Below are positions 8,915 through 18,545 of a DNA stretch of 64,000 bases, in pieces. The position numbers and the translations under genes are program-made. Below the pieces are notes generated by a model. The model had not been told where the DNA came from. It saw nothing but the letters and a program-made list of their open reading frames with translations, and searched no databases. This DNA is from Natrinema sp. SYSU A 869. Its GTDB lineage: Archaea > Halobacteriota > Halobacteria > Halobacteriales > Natrialbaceae. The DNA is taken from contig NZ_CP082248.1 in NCBI RefSeq assembly GCF_019879105.1, forward strand, positions 1 to 64,000. Direction: 5' to 3'. Position 1 is the first letter of the stretch. The number at the start of each line of letters is the position of its first letter.

Positions 8915-9282
8915 TTGACCTCCTCCACGCCCTTCAGGGCGTGGAATCCGACCATCTGATTTCCGCCGGGTGTGGCGTTCGAGGTTCCAGCCCGCACTCA
9001 AGGGGAACCGGCAGCATACCGGGGGAACTCTCGTTTCCTCCCCTGTATAGGGCTGTGGCCCGGTCAAACAGGCCCCGTCGAATACCATGTCATCGCCGTG
9101 CGAACCACCGCTGGTTCGCCATCCTTTGTGGTTCAGGAACGGCATCTCACGGTATTCGTCGCACTCTATGCTACGACGCACCACACTAAAACAATTTTGA
9201 TGGAAATCCGTTCCGGCCATCTACGACAGTTGGTCGGATAGGCCTACCGCTCGACCCGCGCCTGAAGACGCGGGTATGCGCT
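8915..9282. mobile_element. Non-autonomous IS200/IS605-derived element, copy 2
   Basis: About 368 bp. The left hairpin is TCCACGCCCTTCAGGGCGTGGA (around 8925-8946) and the right hairpin is ACCCGCGCCTGAAGACGCGGGT (9254-9275). Hairpins with TTCA/TGAA loops near both ends are typical of IS200/IS605 termini. No tnpA or tnpB remains. Its right end coincides with the stop codon of the HalOD1 gene at 9281, whose C-terminus looks cut. Boundaries are approximate, since these elements make no target duplication. Confidence 0.65.
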
Positions 9283-9517
9283 ATCGTTCTGTATCACTGA
9301 CAGCGAATGACACGGTTGCAGTAGCGTCCGAATTGAATCGGAACAGCATATTGAGTGCTGACGGGTCAATGAAGTCGTAGAGTTGAAAGTCGAACTCCAT
9401 CAACTCAATATCTTCATACTCGGCAACCGCGACTAACACCGCCTCGCTCAGCGTTCGTCTCTCATCGGCCAAGTACAGGTGATGAGGTTCGTCTTCGTAC
9501 AGTCCAAGGATGGACAT
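9281..9517 (-). CDS. HalOD1-like protein, C-terminus probably cut by an element
   Basis: 78 residues: SEAVLVAVAEYEDIELMEFD, QLYDFIDPSALNMLF, then ATATVSFAVSDTER and stop. The HalOD1 core (V-AVAE, YD-IDP-ALN-LF) is plain, but the last two strands (a G-Y-V-V-G motif) are missing. The stop lies at the right hairpin of the IS200/IS605-derived element, so the natural end has been replaced. It may be non-functional. Confidence 0.6.
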   Translation of the reverse strand: MSILGLYEDEPHHLYLADERRTLSEAVLVAVAEYEDIELMEFDFQLYDFIDPSALNMLFRFNSDATATVSFAVSDTER

Positions 9518-9945
9518 GATAGTGGAACCGCCCAGTCCACTACCTATGGACCTTCCCGTAGCACTTGCAACGTTGTTACTAACATTTTCACATGCAGTAC
9601 TCCAAGAAAAACAGGGTGATCAGTAAAGTCTCTAAGAGAGCGATCAGTTTGCAGCTGTAGTTGCTGAATCGCCCGATCGGTTTTAGAAGTATTTCTGAAT
9701 AAAGAAACTGTGCTACTATCTACTGATGCACTGTTATGATATCTAAGCCGGTCGTATAGTTCAGGTAGCCGTGGCTAATTTCTTGGATTATACCCTGCAT
9801 GGCGAAAACCTCCTAACCATTAACTCAACTACAACTGTATGACTTTTGATGACTGCAAACGCCTATGAACATTGTTCTCGTACCACAACCGTGCCCCGTG
9901 GGTAGCCGAACCCACCATGCACAAGCCATATTGGAGGTAAAACCC
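9518..9945. other. Intergenic, promoter only
   Basis: 428 bp without a supportable gene. A purine-rich GGAGGT at 9932-9937 precedes the start at 9946, a strong Shine-Dalgarno for a haloarchaeon and so a hint of a leadered mRNA. Confidence 0.45.
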
Positions 9946-10254
9946 ATGACTGTCATAGCCCGATTTGAGGTTATCCCCGTCCACGACGGGAGTTTGTCCG
10001 AAGATATTGCACAGGCCATCGATGCGCTCGATGAGTTCGATATCTCATACAAAATGACCGCGACAGACACGGTCATTGAAGCTAACGAGGTTGATGAGGT
10101 ATTCGAAGCAATCCAAGCGGCACATAACGCAGTTGAGGCCGATCGAATCATCACATCCGTCGAAGTCGATGACCAAGGAAGTGATCAGCAAGCCGAGGAT
10201 CGCATCAAATCCGTAGCAAGCGTGCTTGGCCGCGACCCAGAGAAAAATATGTGA
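9946..10254 (+). CDS. MTH1187/YkoF-family thiamine-binding-like protein
   Basis: 102 residues: TVIARFEVIPVHDGSLSEDI, a ferredoxin-like beta-alpha-beta unit, ISYKMTATDTVIEANEVDEV, then AIQAAHNAVEADRIITSVEV. This is the DUF77/MTH1187 family (PF01910), tetrameric proteins that bind thiamine-like or other small ligands. ATG 9946 is supported by GGAGGT 9 nt upstream. Its cellular role in haloarchaea is unknown, and no thiamine genes are nearby. Confidence 0.8.
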   Translation: MTVIARFEVIPVHDGSLSEDIAQAIDALDEFDISYKMTATDTVIEANEVDEVFEAIQAAHNAVEADRIITSVEVDDQGSDQQAEDRIKSVASVLGRDPEKNM

Positions 10255-10347
10255 TGAGTCCGATAATACAGAGATGCCCTGTACAGAACGACACTGCTTC
10301 TTTTCCATTAGTCTCAAGAGATATGATCGGTCCGTGGTTTGGAAGAG

Positions 10348-10494
10348 TTACGTCTGTTCTGACGATACCCCGCTACCAACCTGTAGTTCGCGGTAAGTCA
10401 TACAGTTCGGACAGCCATGGACCTCACCATCAATGCCGAATACTCGAATAAAGTCACGCGTGATGAACGCATCACAGTCACTACAGTGAGGCAT
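10348..10494 (-). CDS. Small zinc-finger protein (two CxxC knuckles)
   Basis: 48 residues, too short for most gene callers: MPHCSDCDAFITRDFIRVFG, then VHGCPNCMTYRELQVG. Cys4, Cys7, Cys28 and Cys31 form a zinc ribbon, with the second knuckle being CPNC. Such proteins (DUF7563-like) are widespread in haloarchaea, and several small zinc-finger proteins there affect swarming and biofilm formation. It is convergent with the thiamine-binding-like gene. Confidence 0.75.
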   Translation of the reverse strand: MPHCSDCDAFITRDFIRVFGIDGEVHGCPNCMTYRELQVGSGVSSEQT

Positions 10495-10955
10495 GTCTTA
10501 ACCTTTCATCCGGGCCCCTGTATAACTGTGCTGAGAGCAGACACTTGACAAGACGTGCAGCATCAAACTAATCGAAGACTGTATCGGAACGGCATGCTCA
10601 CACTATATCCCACGTGTTGAAAGATCCTGCACGGCCACGCGGATCGGTTAACCGTACCCAATTATGTAGGGGATACAACTTTGTTCTCTACCGACATGCA
10701 TCGGAATGCGGTTAATCTAGACTGTGTATCTGGATGCACCCGCGCACGGCTGGCCGCTGCAGAGCGGTCACTCGTGGACATCATCTCAGCTACAGTCACG
10801 GTTCTTTTACGAGTGATCCGTCTGCTGTTGCTCAGCTACTAATTATTCTCCGATGATATTACTTTGAAATCACTGCTCTCTCCTTTGATTTTCCTCCCTG
10901 TATGTGCCTGTGTCTCAGTCTACATTTATACGTCGGGTTGTGGGAATGGACAGTG
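10495..10955. other. Intergenic, no gene seen
   Basis: 461 bp. No conserved frame found. It must contain the promoter of the HTH pair at 10956; a possible box is TTTATACG at about 10925-10932. Confidence 0.45.
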
Positions 10956-11171
10956 ATGTCCACGAGTCAACAGCAGACCGCAATACCGGACAATATCACA
11001 TCACCACAGGCTAAGCTTGTCTATCTGTCTCTACTCATGACCGAGGACGCGACAGTGACCGACCTCCAAGAGCTCCTCGGACTGTCCAAGCTCACACTCT
11101 TCGCCGTGCTTGAATCGCTTGCCACAAAGGATCTCATCCACCAGACAGAGGATGGCTATGCCAGCCAGTAG
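10956..11171 (+). CDS. Small TrmB-like helix-turn-helix protein
   Basis: 71 residues from ATG 10956. SPQAKLVYLSLLMTEDATVT, then LQELLGLSKLTLFAVLESLA is a helix-turn-helix with the L-K-TL-VL-SL-KG pattern of haloarchaeal TrmB-like wings. It overlaps the next gene by 14 nt (or 20 if that one starts at 11152), so translation is coupled. A TATA-like TTTATACG ends about 24 nt upstream. The decayed copy is at 7393. It probably acts with the HTH_63 protein as a two-part regulator. Confidence 0.7.
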   Translation: MSTSQQQTAIPDNITSPQAKLVYLSLLMTEDATVTDLQELLGLSKLTLFAVLESLATKDLIHQTEDGYASQ

Positions 11172-11754
11172 CCTCGCAGCGTCCCCGATCGTTCCGACTG
11201 ATACTCAGATCGACCTTCGGGTTGACTGCTACGTACGGTCTACCGTTCCGGGGCCTACTGCCGAAACAATCTCAACTATCGTCAACCGACTGCAACAGCT
11301 CTGCGACCACGGGTATATTAAGAACTACCAACTCCACCCATGGCCGCCGGAACACCATGCGATCGTTGAGACGGACAACACGTGTAAGCCGACGCGACAC
11401 GAGCTCGTGGCCGAGTTCGAACGCTGGGCCGACCAGCACGATGTGACACTTGAGCCAGCATTCCGTCAACGGGAGATTCCATCGTCACCACTTGGACTCA
11501 GCTCCGACGAACCGCGCGAGCGAGTACGAGTCCCGATTGTGGCACTGGCGCTCTACGAGGACGAACCAACTGCGACAGACTCAGAGACAGCATCCCTCCA
11601 AGGAGTTGTCCCCTATACAGAACAGCTACAGACAGACGCCGCACGGACATACACTGTCAATGAGTGGCTTACTGCAGTCGGTACAGAAGCAGGAGATATC
11701 GTCACATACGATTCTCACGACAATCAGCAGCCGCTCCTGGAGAGGCAACAATGA
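11158..11754 (+). CDS. HTH_63-family haloarchaeal protein
   Basis: 198 residues. It has the N-terminal signature DLRVDCYVRSTVPGPTAETI, then IVNRLQQL, YQLHPWPPE, and a middle part RHELVAEFERWADQHDVTLE. A conserved strand RVRVPIVALALYEDE follows, then TYTVNEWLTAV near the end. This arrangement (PF20575-like) is restricted to haloarchaea, and the function is unknown. Its stop overlaps the start of the SDR gene by 4 nt (ATGA, 11751-11754), giving a three-gene operon 10956-13985 before the IS insertion. ATG 11152 is an alternative start. Confidence 0.7.
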   Translation: MPASSLAASPIVPTDTQIDLRVDCYVRSTVPGPTAETISTIVNRLQQLCDHGYIKNYQLHPWPPEHHAIVETDNTCKPTRHELVAEFERWADQHDVTLEPAFRQREIPSSPLGLSSDEPRERVRVPIVALALYEDEPTATDSETASLQGVVPYTEQLQTDAARTYTVNEWLTAVGTEAGDIVTYDSHDNQQPLLERQQ

Positions 11755-12453
11755 GTGTGAAACAGAGAGAGCGGCCGCCCAAGTTGGAACAGCCGTCTCG
11801 CCAACCACTCGCAGGCCAAACGTGTCTCGTCACCGGTAGCTCGCGTGGCATTGGACGTGGGATTGCCCGTGAACTGGGCCGTTACGGCGCGACTGTTATT
11901 GTGAACTATCGGTCGTCGGAGGCTGTCGCCCATGAGGTCGCTGACGTGATCACGGAATCTGATACCGAGGGGACGGCTCATCCGGTTCAAGCTGACGTCA
12001 CGAGCCGTGGCGAGGTCGACGCGATGCGCGAGGCGGTCCAGGACTCGTTTGGGCCGATCGATGTCCTCGTTAACAACGCCGGGATCACATCCGATCGCAC
12101 GCTCGCCAATATGAGCCATGAGGACTGGCACCGTGTAATAGATGTTTCCCTCCACGGGACGTTCAACTGCACTAAGGCATTCTACGATGATTTCACGACT
12201 GTCGACGATGGACGAGTAATCAACATCTCGAGCGTGATCGGAAACAGGGAAATGTCGGCCAGGCGAATTATGCGGCGGCGAAAAGTGGGCTGTTCGGCTT
12301 CACCCGGTCGCTTGCGCTTGAATTGGCGGACACAGGAACAACAGCGAACTGCATTGCACCCGGCTTCACATTGACGGAGATGGTGGAGGCGATTCCAGAC
12401 GAGATTCAAGATGATCTCCGTGCCGACATCCCGCTTGAACGGTTCGCTAATGT

Positions 12454-13880
12454 CGGTAGTTCCCATCGAATCAGAAGTTAGTCGAGACTGATGAGGTTAG
12501 ATTCTCAGGAAGCGTCTGAATGGGTGTATGAAGTGCCTCTACCATCCAGACACCGTTCTTACGGCCTCTGACCTTGAAACCTTAGCGCTTGATCTCCTCT
12601 CTGAGATCCCGATCCCCGGAGTCGAAGGCTGCGGCTTCGACTCCGGGATTATCCGACAGACGCTCCTCCAGGCCGCTGTCGATCAGAAATCCATCAAGGC
12701 TGTCACTGACACCACTCGTGGAACGTACTCCGATGACTACACGCTTGCCCAACTTCACACGGTCCCGCCTGCTGAACTCGAAGCAATCGCTAACCGCCTT
12801 CTCTGTCAGCAGGCGGCGATGATCCTCGGCGCTGGGCCGAGGATCATCTGCCTCGACTTCGTCGATATCCATTATCATGGCTGTCCACACGCTGAACCTG
12901 GTGTAATCTGTCACACGAAGCCTCGCGATGGCACCTCCCAGTGCCATCGCTACCTTGCTGGATTTGTTCTTTGTCGGGCCAAACCACTGGTCGTCGCAGT
13001 CACACCCGTTCGTGGTGATGAACCGAAGAGCGACGCGGTCGAGCGAGTGCTCGACCACGTCGCGGCCCTCCCCTTTGATGTCGCTGGCGTTCTTGCCGAC
13101 CGTGGGTTCTACGACGGAACGTCGATCGAGCGACTGAATGCAGTCGCATCAGTCGCTCTTCCAGTCGTGCGGCGCGGAAAACAGATGGCAGAGAAACTCG
13201 ACACGACGGTGTCCTACTGGACGGAGTACGTGATGTACGAGGGGAGCGAGCGGGAACTACGCTTCCCGCTCGCGGTCTGTGTCTCCTACCAGCAGGGCAA
13301 TCGAGGTAAACACGGCTTGCTCGTTCGGGCGTACGTGGCGTGCGATCTGACCGATCGCACGCCGAAAGATGTCGAAGCACTCTACCAGAAGCGCTCAGCG
13401 ATCGAGACAGCTTTCCGAACGATACGTGAAGCGCGTGCACGAACCAGCACGACTGATCCAGTCGTGCGGCTGTTGTTCGTTCTGGTGAGCTTCCTGTTGC
13501 GGAATCTCTGGGTGATCGTTCGGTGGGGCGTGCTCGCCACGCCGCAGCGCGGCGGGCGAGCACTGCCTGTCTGGTTCCGGTTCGAGGTCTTCCGCGAGTG
13601 GATTGATCACGCACTCGACGACACGTTACGGCGGAAATGGGAAGCACCGACGAACTGTACCGGGATTCCGGCGACCTATAGCCAGCTGGACGCGGGCTGA
13701 GATCGCCCGCGTCCAGCGGCAACCCTATACCGGAGCGACGGCCTCGCATCGTGTCTGGCGCGACGGCTCTCTCACTGTCGTGAGATCGCCGTCTGAGCGT
13801 GCCGCAGGGAATCACTCGGTCTGATCTCTTTCAGTCCTTCTAAAAATCGAGTCAGCAATCAGGATCGATGGGAACTACCG
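12454..13880 (+). mobile_element. Complete IS element (IS4-superfamily, ISH3-like) with AATGT target duplication
   Basis: 1427 bp. The terminal inverted repeats begin CGGTAGTTCCCATCGA at the left (12454) and end with the complement at 13880. The five bases AATGT occur at 12449-12453 and again at 13881-13885, a clean target duplication. One transposase gene fills it. Perfect duplication and near-perfect ends suggest a recent insertion. Confidence 0.92.
12528..13700 (+). CDS. IS4-superfamily DDE transposase
   Basis: 390 residues. Candidate acidic residues: first Asp in RIICLDFVDIHYHG, second in VLADRGFYDGTSIERL, and the Y-2-R-3-E motif in ALYQKRSAIETAFRTIREAR. The C-terminal hydrophobic stretch FVLVSFLLRNLWVIVRWG is usual in haloarchaeal ISH3-like transposases. 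The frame is intact, so this copy may be active. It lies in the IS that splits the SDR gene. Confidence 0.88.
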   Translation: MKCLYHPDTVLTASDLETLALDLLSEIPIPGVEGCGFDSGIIRQTLLQAAVDQKSIKAVTDTTRGTYSDDYTLAQLHTVPPAELEAIANRLLCQQAAMILGAGPRIICLDFVDIHYHGCPHAEPGVICHTKPRDGTSQCHRYLAGFVLCRAKPLVVAVTPVRGDEPKSDAVERVLDHVAALPFDVAGVLADRGFYDGTSIERLNAVASVALPVVRRGKQMAEKLDTTVSYWTEYVMYEGSERELRFPLAVCVSYQQGNRGKHGLLVRAYVACDLTDRTPKDVEALYQKRSAIETAFRTIREARARTSTTDPVVRLLFVLVSFLLRNLWVIVRWGVLATPQRGGRALPVWFRFEVFREWIDHALDDTLRRKWEAPTNCTGIPATYSQLDAG

Positions 13881-13985
13881 AATGTGAGCGAGATTGCAGG
13901 GCTTGTTCGCTACCTCGCCAGCGAGGAATCGAGCTATATTACCGGCGAAGTTATCGACATTAACGGCGGACTCGACCTGTCGTAA

Positions 13986-14311
13986 CAGCTAATCTGCTCT
14001 TTACCCTCATGAGATTCTTCTCCATTCACCGGTGATGCTGTAGCAGGCTCTGAAACACTTCTATACGTCGGGATCGAGTAACTATAGTAGAATCTGGAGG
14101 TCTTTGTAGTGGCACCTGCTGAAGATTGGCGTGTCTCATCGTCTCTCGGAGATCTAATGAGAGGAGTAGACACTTCTGGAGATTACTATAGACAGTGCCT
14201 GTTCATCGAAGATATAGCCAGATACACTCTTGACCAGGGGTGTGGTTTACACTTCGATGGCGGGGGGTGGGCTTGGTCTGATAGAAGCACTAGATACACT
14301 CGTGATCGGGG
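13986..14311. other. Intergenic, no gene seen
   Basis: 326 bp. A pair of similar short tracts reads AGATACACTC-TGA (around 14220 and 14292), each followed by GGGGTGTGG, an imperfect direct repeat of about 30 bp spaced 72 bp apart. No protein-like frame. Confidence 0.4.
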
Positions 14312-14557
14312 GTGTGGAGTCCAATCGGGAACAAGACTACGTTAGATCTTCGAGTCGACTGTCGCGGAGGACAGATTTCAACACGATTTCGGTATCTTGA
14401 ACCAGCCGATGCGCCAGATAAACTAGATATCGGAACAGTAGCTACGGATGTCCTTGATAATGACCACGAGTTTCTCACATCCACGCTTAATCTGATGGAG
14501 TTACGGTCAGTACTTACGAAAAAGGAACATCTCGAGCTATCACAGACTGAAACGATC
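14312..14557 (+). pseudogene. PIN-domain-like remnant cut by an IS
   Basis: A frame ending at the IS6-type element reads KTTLDLRVDC, RFRYLEPADAPDKLDIG, DVLDNDHEFLTSTLNLMELR, SVLTKKEHLELSQTETIGTV. The DHEF-TSTLNLMELR-VL-KK pattern resembles the centre of VapC-like PIN proteins in haloarchaea, as I recall. The N-terminal Asp of the active site is not visible and the C-terminus is lost at 14558. I am not sure of the family. Confidence 0.35.
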
Positions 14558-15330
14558 GGCACTGTCTAGTTTAGCACCTCCGCTGACATCTGTCCGTTAA
14601 GTGATTGGTGCGGTCGTTGTGTATTGTAGTAGTGTATAAACTGTTCAAGTCACCCTCGGACGCTGGCCCGACTGCCAACCCATGTATTGTGGAAGCGGTC
14701 GATCCGTATTTTGAGGGTGTGAAACCACTTTTTGATCAGGTATCGGTCAGTATATTCGACCCGACCGCTCAACCCTAATCGAGCGAGGGCAGTCCGATAG
14801 CCGAATTGATCGACAAGAAATTCAGCATCTGAGAGCTCGTGTTTCTCACGGAGCCGATGCAGAAACGCAGCCGCCGGATCGGTGCCATGCCGACCAAACA
14901 ACGCGACATCAAGAATCAACTTTGTCTCGGTGTCTATTGCAGCATACAACCAATACCACTCTCCGTTGATCTTGACAGCGATCTTGTCAATCGCGACCCG
15001 CGACGGCGTCGCCGTCCTCAGAACGCTTTGCGTTCTGATGGGCCGCACGAGAGCGTTGCTCTCGTGGACGTCGGCGGGTCGCACCCGCTGTCAGCCAGCC
15101 GATGAACCCAGTTCCAAACCGCTCCGTGAGACCGTTCAACGCCTAATTCTGCTAGAATCGTTGTTGTTTCTCTGAATGAACAACCGGTCTGATGGAGGTG
15201 GACGGCGAACACCCTGATGGGCGTTCGCCGTCCGCTCGTTCTCCTAAGATTCTTCTAAACCCGTCTCATATCTCTCGCTGAGCAGGTCTGCGAGCATCTA
15301 GCCAATTCACTCAATCACCTAGACAGTGCC
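14558..15330. mobile_element. IS6-type element with TIRs GGCACTGTCTAG, decayed
   Basis: 773 bp between perfect 12-bp inverted repeats at 14558-14569 and 15319-15330. The single transposase gene on the minus strand is broken. No convincing 8-bp target duplication is left, so later rearrangement at one side is likely. A partial copy of such an end (AGACAGTGCTAG) also occurs near 23632. Confidence 0.8.
14566..15298 (-). pseudogene. IS6-type DDE transposase pseudogene
   Basis: Readable parts in order: MLADLLSERYETGLEES then an in-frame TAG. A frame change follows to VFAVHLHQTGCSFRETTTIL, LGVERSHGAVWNWVHRLADS, and another to VAIDKIAVKINGEWYWLYAA. Next come IDTETKLILDVALFGRH, FLVDQFGYRTALARLG and KKWFHTLKIRIDRFHN. 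After one more change the end reads FIHYYNTQRPHQSLNGQMSA. DDE residues fall in AIDKI, FLVDQF and the region before KIRIDRF. It has at least one stop and two frame breaks, so it is dead. Confidence 0.8.
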
Positions 15331-15369
15331 TTTGATCCCTTCCCGATATTATATTTATGACTTTTGCTT

Positions 15370-15563
15370 TCTCCTGGATTAGTGAGCATAAGTAACGGCT
15401 TGCTCAAGCGATTCATCAGTATCGAGTCACTTAAGCCAGCTATAGATCGTCCGTCACGGAACGTCGTACCACTTAGCTAACTCAGTCTTTGTGACGCCGT
15501 TTTGTACGCTATTGCCGCTAACAGCCGTGTGTCGGCTTCTTTCCCTCTACGCTGTGAAGACAT
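15370..15563 (-). pseudogene. 5' remnant of an IS630-type transposase
   Basis: From ATG 15563: TRLLAAIAYK, then in the next frame NGVTKTELAKWYDVP, stop, RTIYSWLK, stop, LDTDESLEQAVTYAH, stop. This is the N-terminal helix-turn-helix of haloarchaeal IS630-family transposases, which continue SGRKRKL. The rest is gone. It lies against the IS6-type element, making three layers of insertion between 14.3 and 15.6 kb. Confidence 0.65.
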
Positions 15564-15691
15564 CTTGTAATTCCACGACAGAGATCTCGGCGAGATGATC
15601 CACTGTACCCAACAACACATTCTGAGTAAAAAGTTCTAACAGTAGTAGAGCGATCAACTACCTGTTCGTCACGATCCGCCTATTGCCTCCA

Positions 15692-18381
15692 TTATCCCGT
15701 GTTTTTCATGCCAGCTGCGACCCCTTTGACCGTTAATCGGAGCGTCCGTTCTTCGATATCCGTTCGGTGAGTCTGATCGAGCAGATGCACCTGGAGGATA
15801 TTTAGGGGGTCGACATACGGGTTTCGTCGTTCTAAGTTCTCGCCAAGCCAGTCGCGGGTATGTAGTTGGTCGCGCTGGCCGATTTCGGTGATCAGGTCGG
15901 CTGCCCGCTCGTACTCGTTGGCCACGCGGGGGAAGAATCGATCGCGAAGGTCCTCGTCGGCCATGTCCGCGTATCGCTCGGCGATCTCAAGTTCGGTCCG
16001 CGACAGCGAGAGCGCGGCGTTGTCCAGCGTCGTCCGGAAGAACGGCCACTCCTCGTACATCTCCTGGAGCGTCTCCATCGATCCGCCGTCCTCGAGATAG
16101 GACTGCATCCCCGTTGCGATGGCGTACCAGCCGGGCAGGATACACCGCGACTGGGTCCAGGAGAACACCCACGGGATCGCCCGCAGGTCCTCGACAGTGC
16201 GCTCGCCGCTACGGGAGGCCGGGCGCGACCCCAGATCGAGGTCTTCGATGACGGTGATCGGCGTTGCCTGTTCGAAGTACTGAACGAACCCATCGCTCTC
16301 GAGGAGGTCGCGGTACTCTTGGCGGGCGGTGTCGGCCATGGTTTCCATGGCCTCGACCCACTCGTCGCGGATCTCCTCTTCGGGCTGGTCGATCGACTGC
16401 TTGCGCGCCCGGAGCTGGGCGTTGAGCATCTGCTCGATGTTGCGCTCGGCGATGCGCGGGTTAGCGTACTTCTCGGCGATGGCCTCGCCCTGTTCGGTGA
16501 ACTTGACCTGGCCCGTCACGGTCGAGTTCGGCAGCGCCAGCAGCGCCTCGTTCATCGGGCCGCCGCCACGGGAGATCGAGCCGCCGCGGCCGTGGAACAG
16601 CCGCATCGTTACGTCGTGGTCGTCACAGATCTCGCCGAGTTGGCGCTGGTTCTTGTACAGCGACCAGTTCGCCGCGAGGAAGCCATTTTCCTTGTTCGAG
16701 TCGGAGTAGCCCAGCATGATTTCCTGGGTGTGGCCGCGGGCTTCCAACACCTGCGCGTAGGCCTCGTTTTCGAATAGCGTCCCCATGATCCGACGCGCCC
16801 CTGAGAGAGCGTATTCGGTCTCGAGTAGCGGGACGATATCAATCCCCGAATGCTCGGGCAGGGAGACGACGCCGGCCTGGTCGGCCAGGAAGAGGACTTC
16901 GAGGACGTGGCTGGGTTCGTCCGTCATCGAGATGGCATAGGTGTCGATGGCGTTGACCCCGTACTCAGTCTGCCAGTCGGCGAGGCTGTCGAATAGCCGG
17001 AGGACTCGCTCGGAATCGTCAGAGAGTTCGTCAGTGTCGCTCAGATCGATCACTGGCTCGTCCTGCAGGACGGCGTCGGTCAGGAACTCGACACGGTCGT
17101 CCTCTGAGAGCCCGTGGTAGTCGATCCCCTCGGCCTCGAGGGCTTCGGCGATGGCGTCGGTGTGTTTCGCCTGATGCTCGCGCAGGTCGAGACTCGCCAG
17201 CGAGAAGCCGAAGGTGGCGACCTGCCGGCGGATCGGGTCGATGTGAGCGTCGGCGACGCTCTCAGCGCCGTTGGTACGCAGGCTCTCGGCAATGACCCTG
17301 AGATCGTCGAGGAGGTCGTCGGCCTCGTCGTAGCCGCCCGGCCGAACATCGCCAACGCGGCGGAGCCGCTCGCGCATGAGTTTGAGTTTCTGCCGGTATG
17401 GCTCGTCGGGGTAGCGCTGTTCGGCCGTGCGCGCGGTGCCGGGCAGGCGTTCGTGGTCGTGCTCGAGAGAGGCCTGAAATTCGGAGCCGGCGTCGATCCG
17501 GCTCCCATCCTGACTCAACACGCCCGACAGGCGCTTGAGCTGCTCCTGGTAGCGCTCGAGGATCAGCGACCGCTGGCGCTCAAGGGTGTTCGCCGTGACC
17601 TCGGGGGTGACGTAGGGGTTACCGTCGCGGTCGCTGCCCGCCCACGACCGGAATTCGAAGAGTTTCGGAACCTCGATGTCGCCGGGGACTTCCGCGTCGA
17701 TCGCGTCGTCGAGTTCGCCGTAGATCTCGCCGACGACATCGAACAGCGTGTTCTCGAGATACCACTGGACGTTGCGGGCCTCGTCCTCGGGTTCGGGCTG
17801 GCGATTGCGCACCTGTGGCGTCTGCCAGAGGCTCGTCACCTCGGCATCGATGTCCTGCCAAACCTGCCCTTTCTCTTTGTCCGTCAACAGTCGTTCGTCT
17901 AAGGTCTCGAGCGAGGTCGATATTTCTCGGAGTTTGGACTTGACGGTCTTGCGGCGGGCCTCAGTCGGATGGGCGGTAAAGGTCGGCTCGATCAAAACAT
18001 CGTCAAGGATCTGCCGGACGGTCTCGACATCAGCCTCGCCGAGTTCCTTAGCCGCGGTCTTGAGGCTATCCTCGAGGGTCCCTCATGAGACCCCTCCCGG
18101 ATGGTCCGGATCCGCTCTTGTTCTTCTGCCAGATTGATCAGCTCGAAGTAGGTCGTAAACGCCCGGGCGACGATCCGCTGGTTGTGGGCCGACACTCCTT
18201 CGAGTTCCGCGATCAAGGGCTCGCGAGAGTCGCGTTCGCCGGAGCGATACTCGATCGCAGCTTGTCGGCCCGACTCGACCGTCTCGAACGCCTTGCTTGA
18301 GGTCTGCTCCTCGAGGATATTCCCCAGTAGCGTGCCGAGTTCGCGGACATCTTGACTGACACCTCTGCTATTGAGTCCCAT
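15692..18381 (-). CDS. ppc: Phosphoenolpyruvate carboxylase (one-base frame break)
   Basis: Reconstructed length 896, the size of bacterial-type PEPC. It carboxylates PEP with bicarbonate to oxaloacetate (anaplerosis). Motifs: catalytic His in TFTAHPTEARRKT, SWAGSDRDGNPYVTPE, LGYSDSNKENGF, FHGRGGSISRGGGP, TEQGEAIAEKYA, and the extreme C-terminal KNTG seen in all PEPC. The N-terminal 99 residues (from ATG 18381, to RTIREGSHEG) are in another frame because the CCC run at 18080-18082 is one base short. Restoring it gives TLEDSLKTAAKELGEADVE. With that single exception the gene looks perfect. It links the PEP/pyruvate pool to the TCA cycle, useful when growth is on serine-derived pyruvate. Confidence 0.93.
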
Positions 18382-18545
18382 ACATCTAGAATATCAGTTT
18401 GAAGTTAAAAATTCTCTGTAGACGTACCGCGCTTCATCAGTGGGAGTCGGTGAGCCAATTTCATCTCTGGTGGCAGACTTCGTTCTTAAATATACGTAAT
18501 ATCACGGGCCAATAATCATTATTGACGAATGTGGACAGTACTCGT

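Larger units (their letters stand above)
11751..13985 (+). pseudogene. SDR (PhaB/FabG-like acetoacetyl-CoA reductase), frameshifted and split by an IS
   Basis: NADPH-binding TCLVTGSSRGIGRGIA, VLVNNAGITSDRTL, the catalytic region NISSVIG and, in the next frame, GQANYAAAKSGLFGFTRS (YxxxK), then TTANCIAPGF. The frame slips at AAA 12242-12244 (one base short). At 12454 the IS enters; the gene resumes after it as VSEIAGLVRYLASEESSYIT and GEVIDINGGLDLS, stop 13983-13985. Removing the IS and one AATGT copy and restoring one base gives a 267-residue SDR. The family makes 3-hydroxybutyryl-CoA for PHA or reduces 3-oxoacyl groups. Insertion removes only the last 34 codons, but those include part of the core fold. 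Confidence 0.88.

Noticed and set aside
14109-14345. 78-codon frame with repeated GCG motifs before the PIN-like piece
   Set aside because: Created by an imperfect 30-bp direct repeat; no protein family resemblance.
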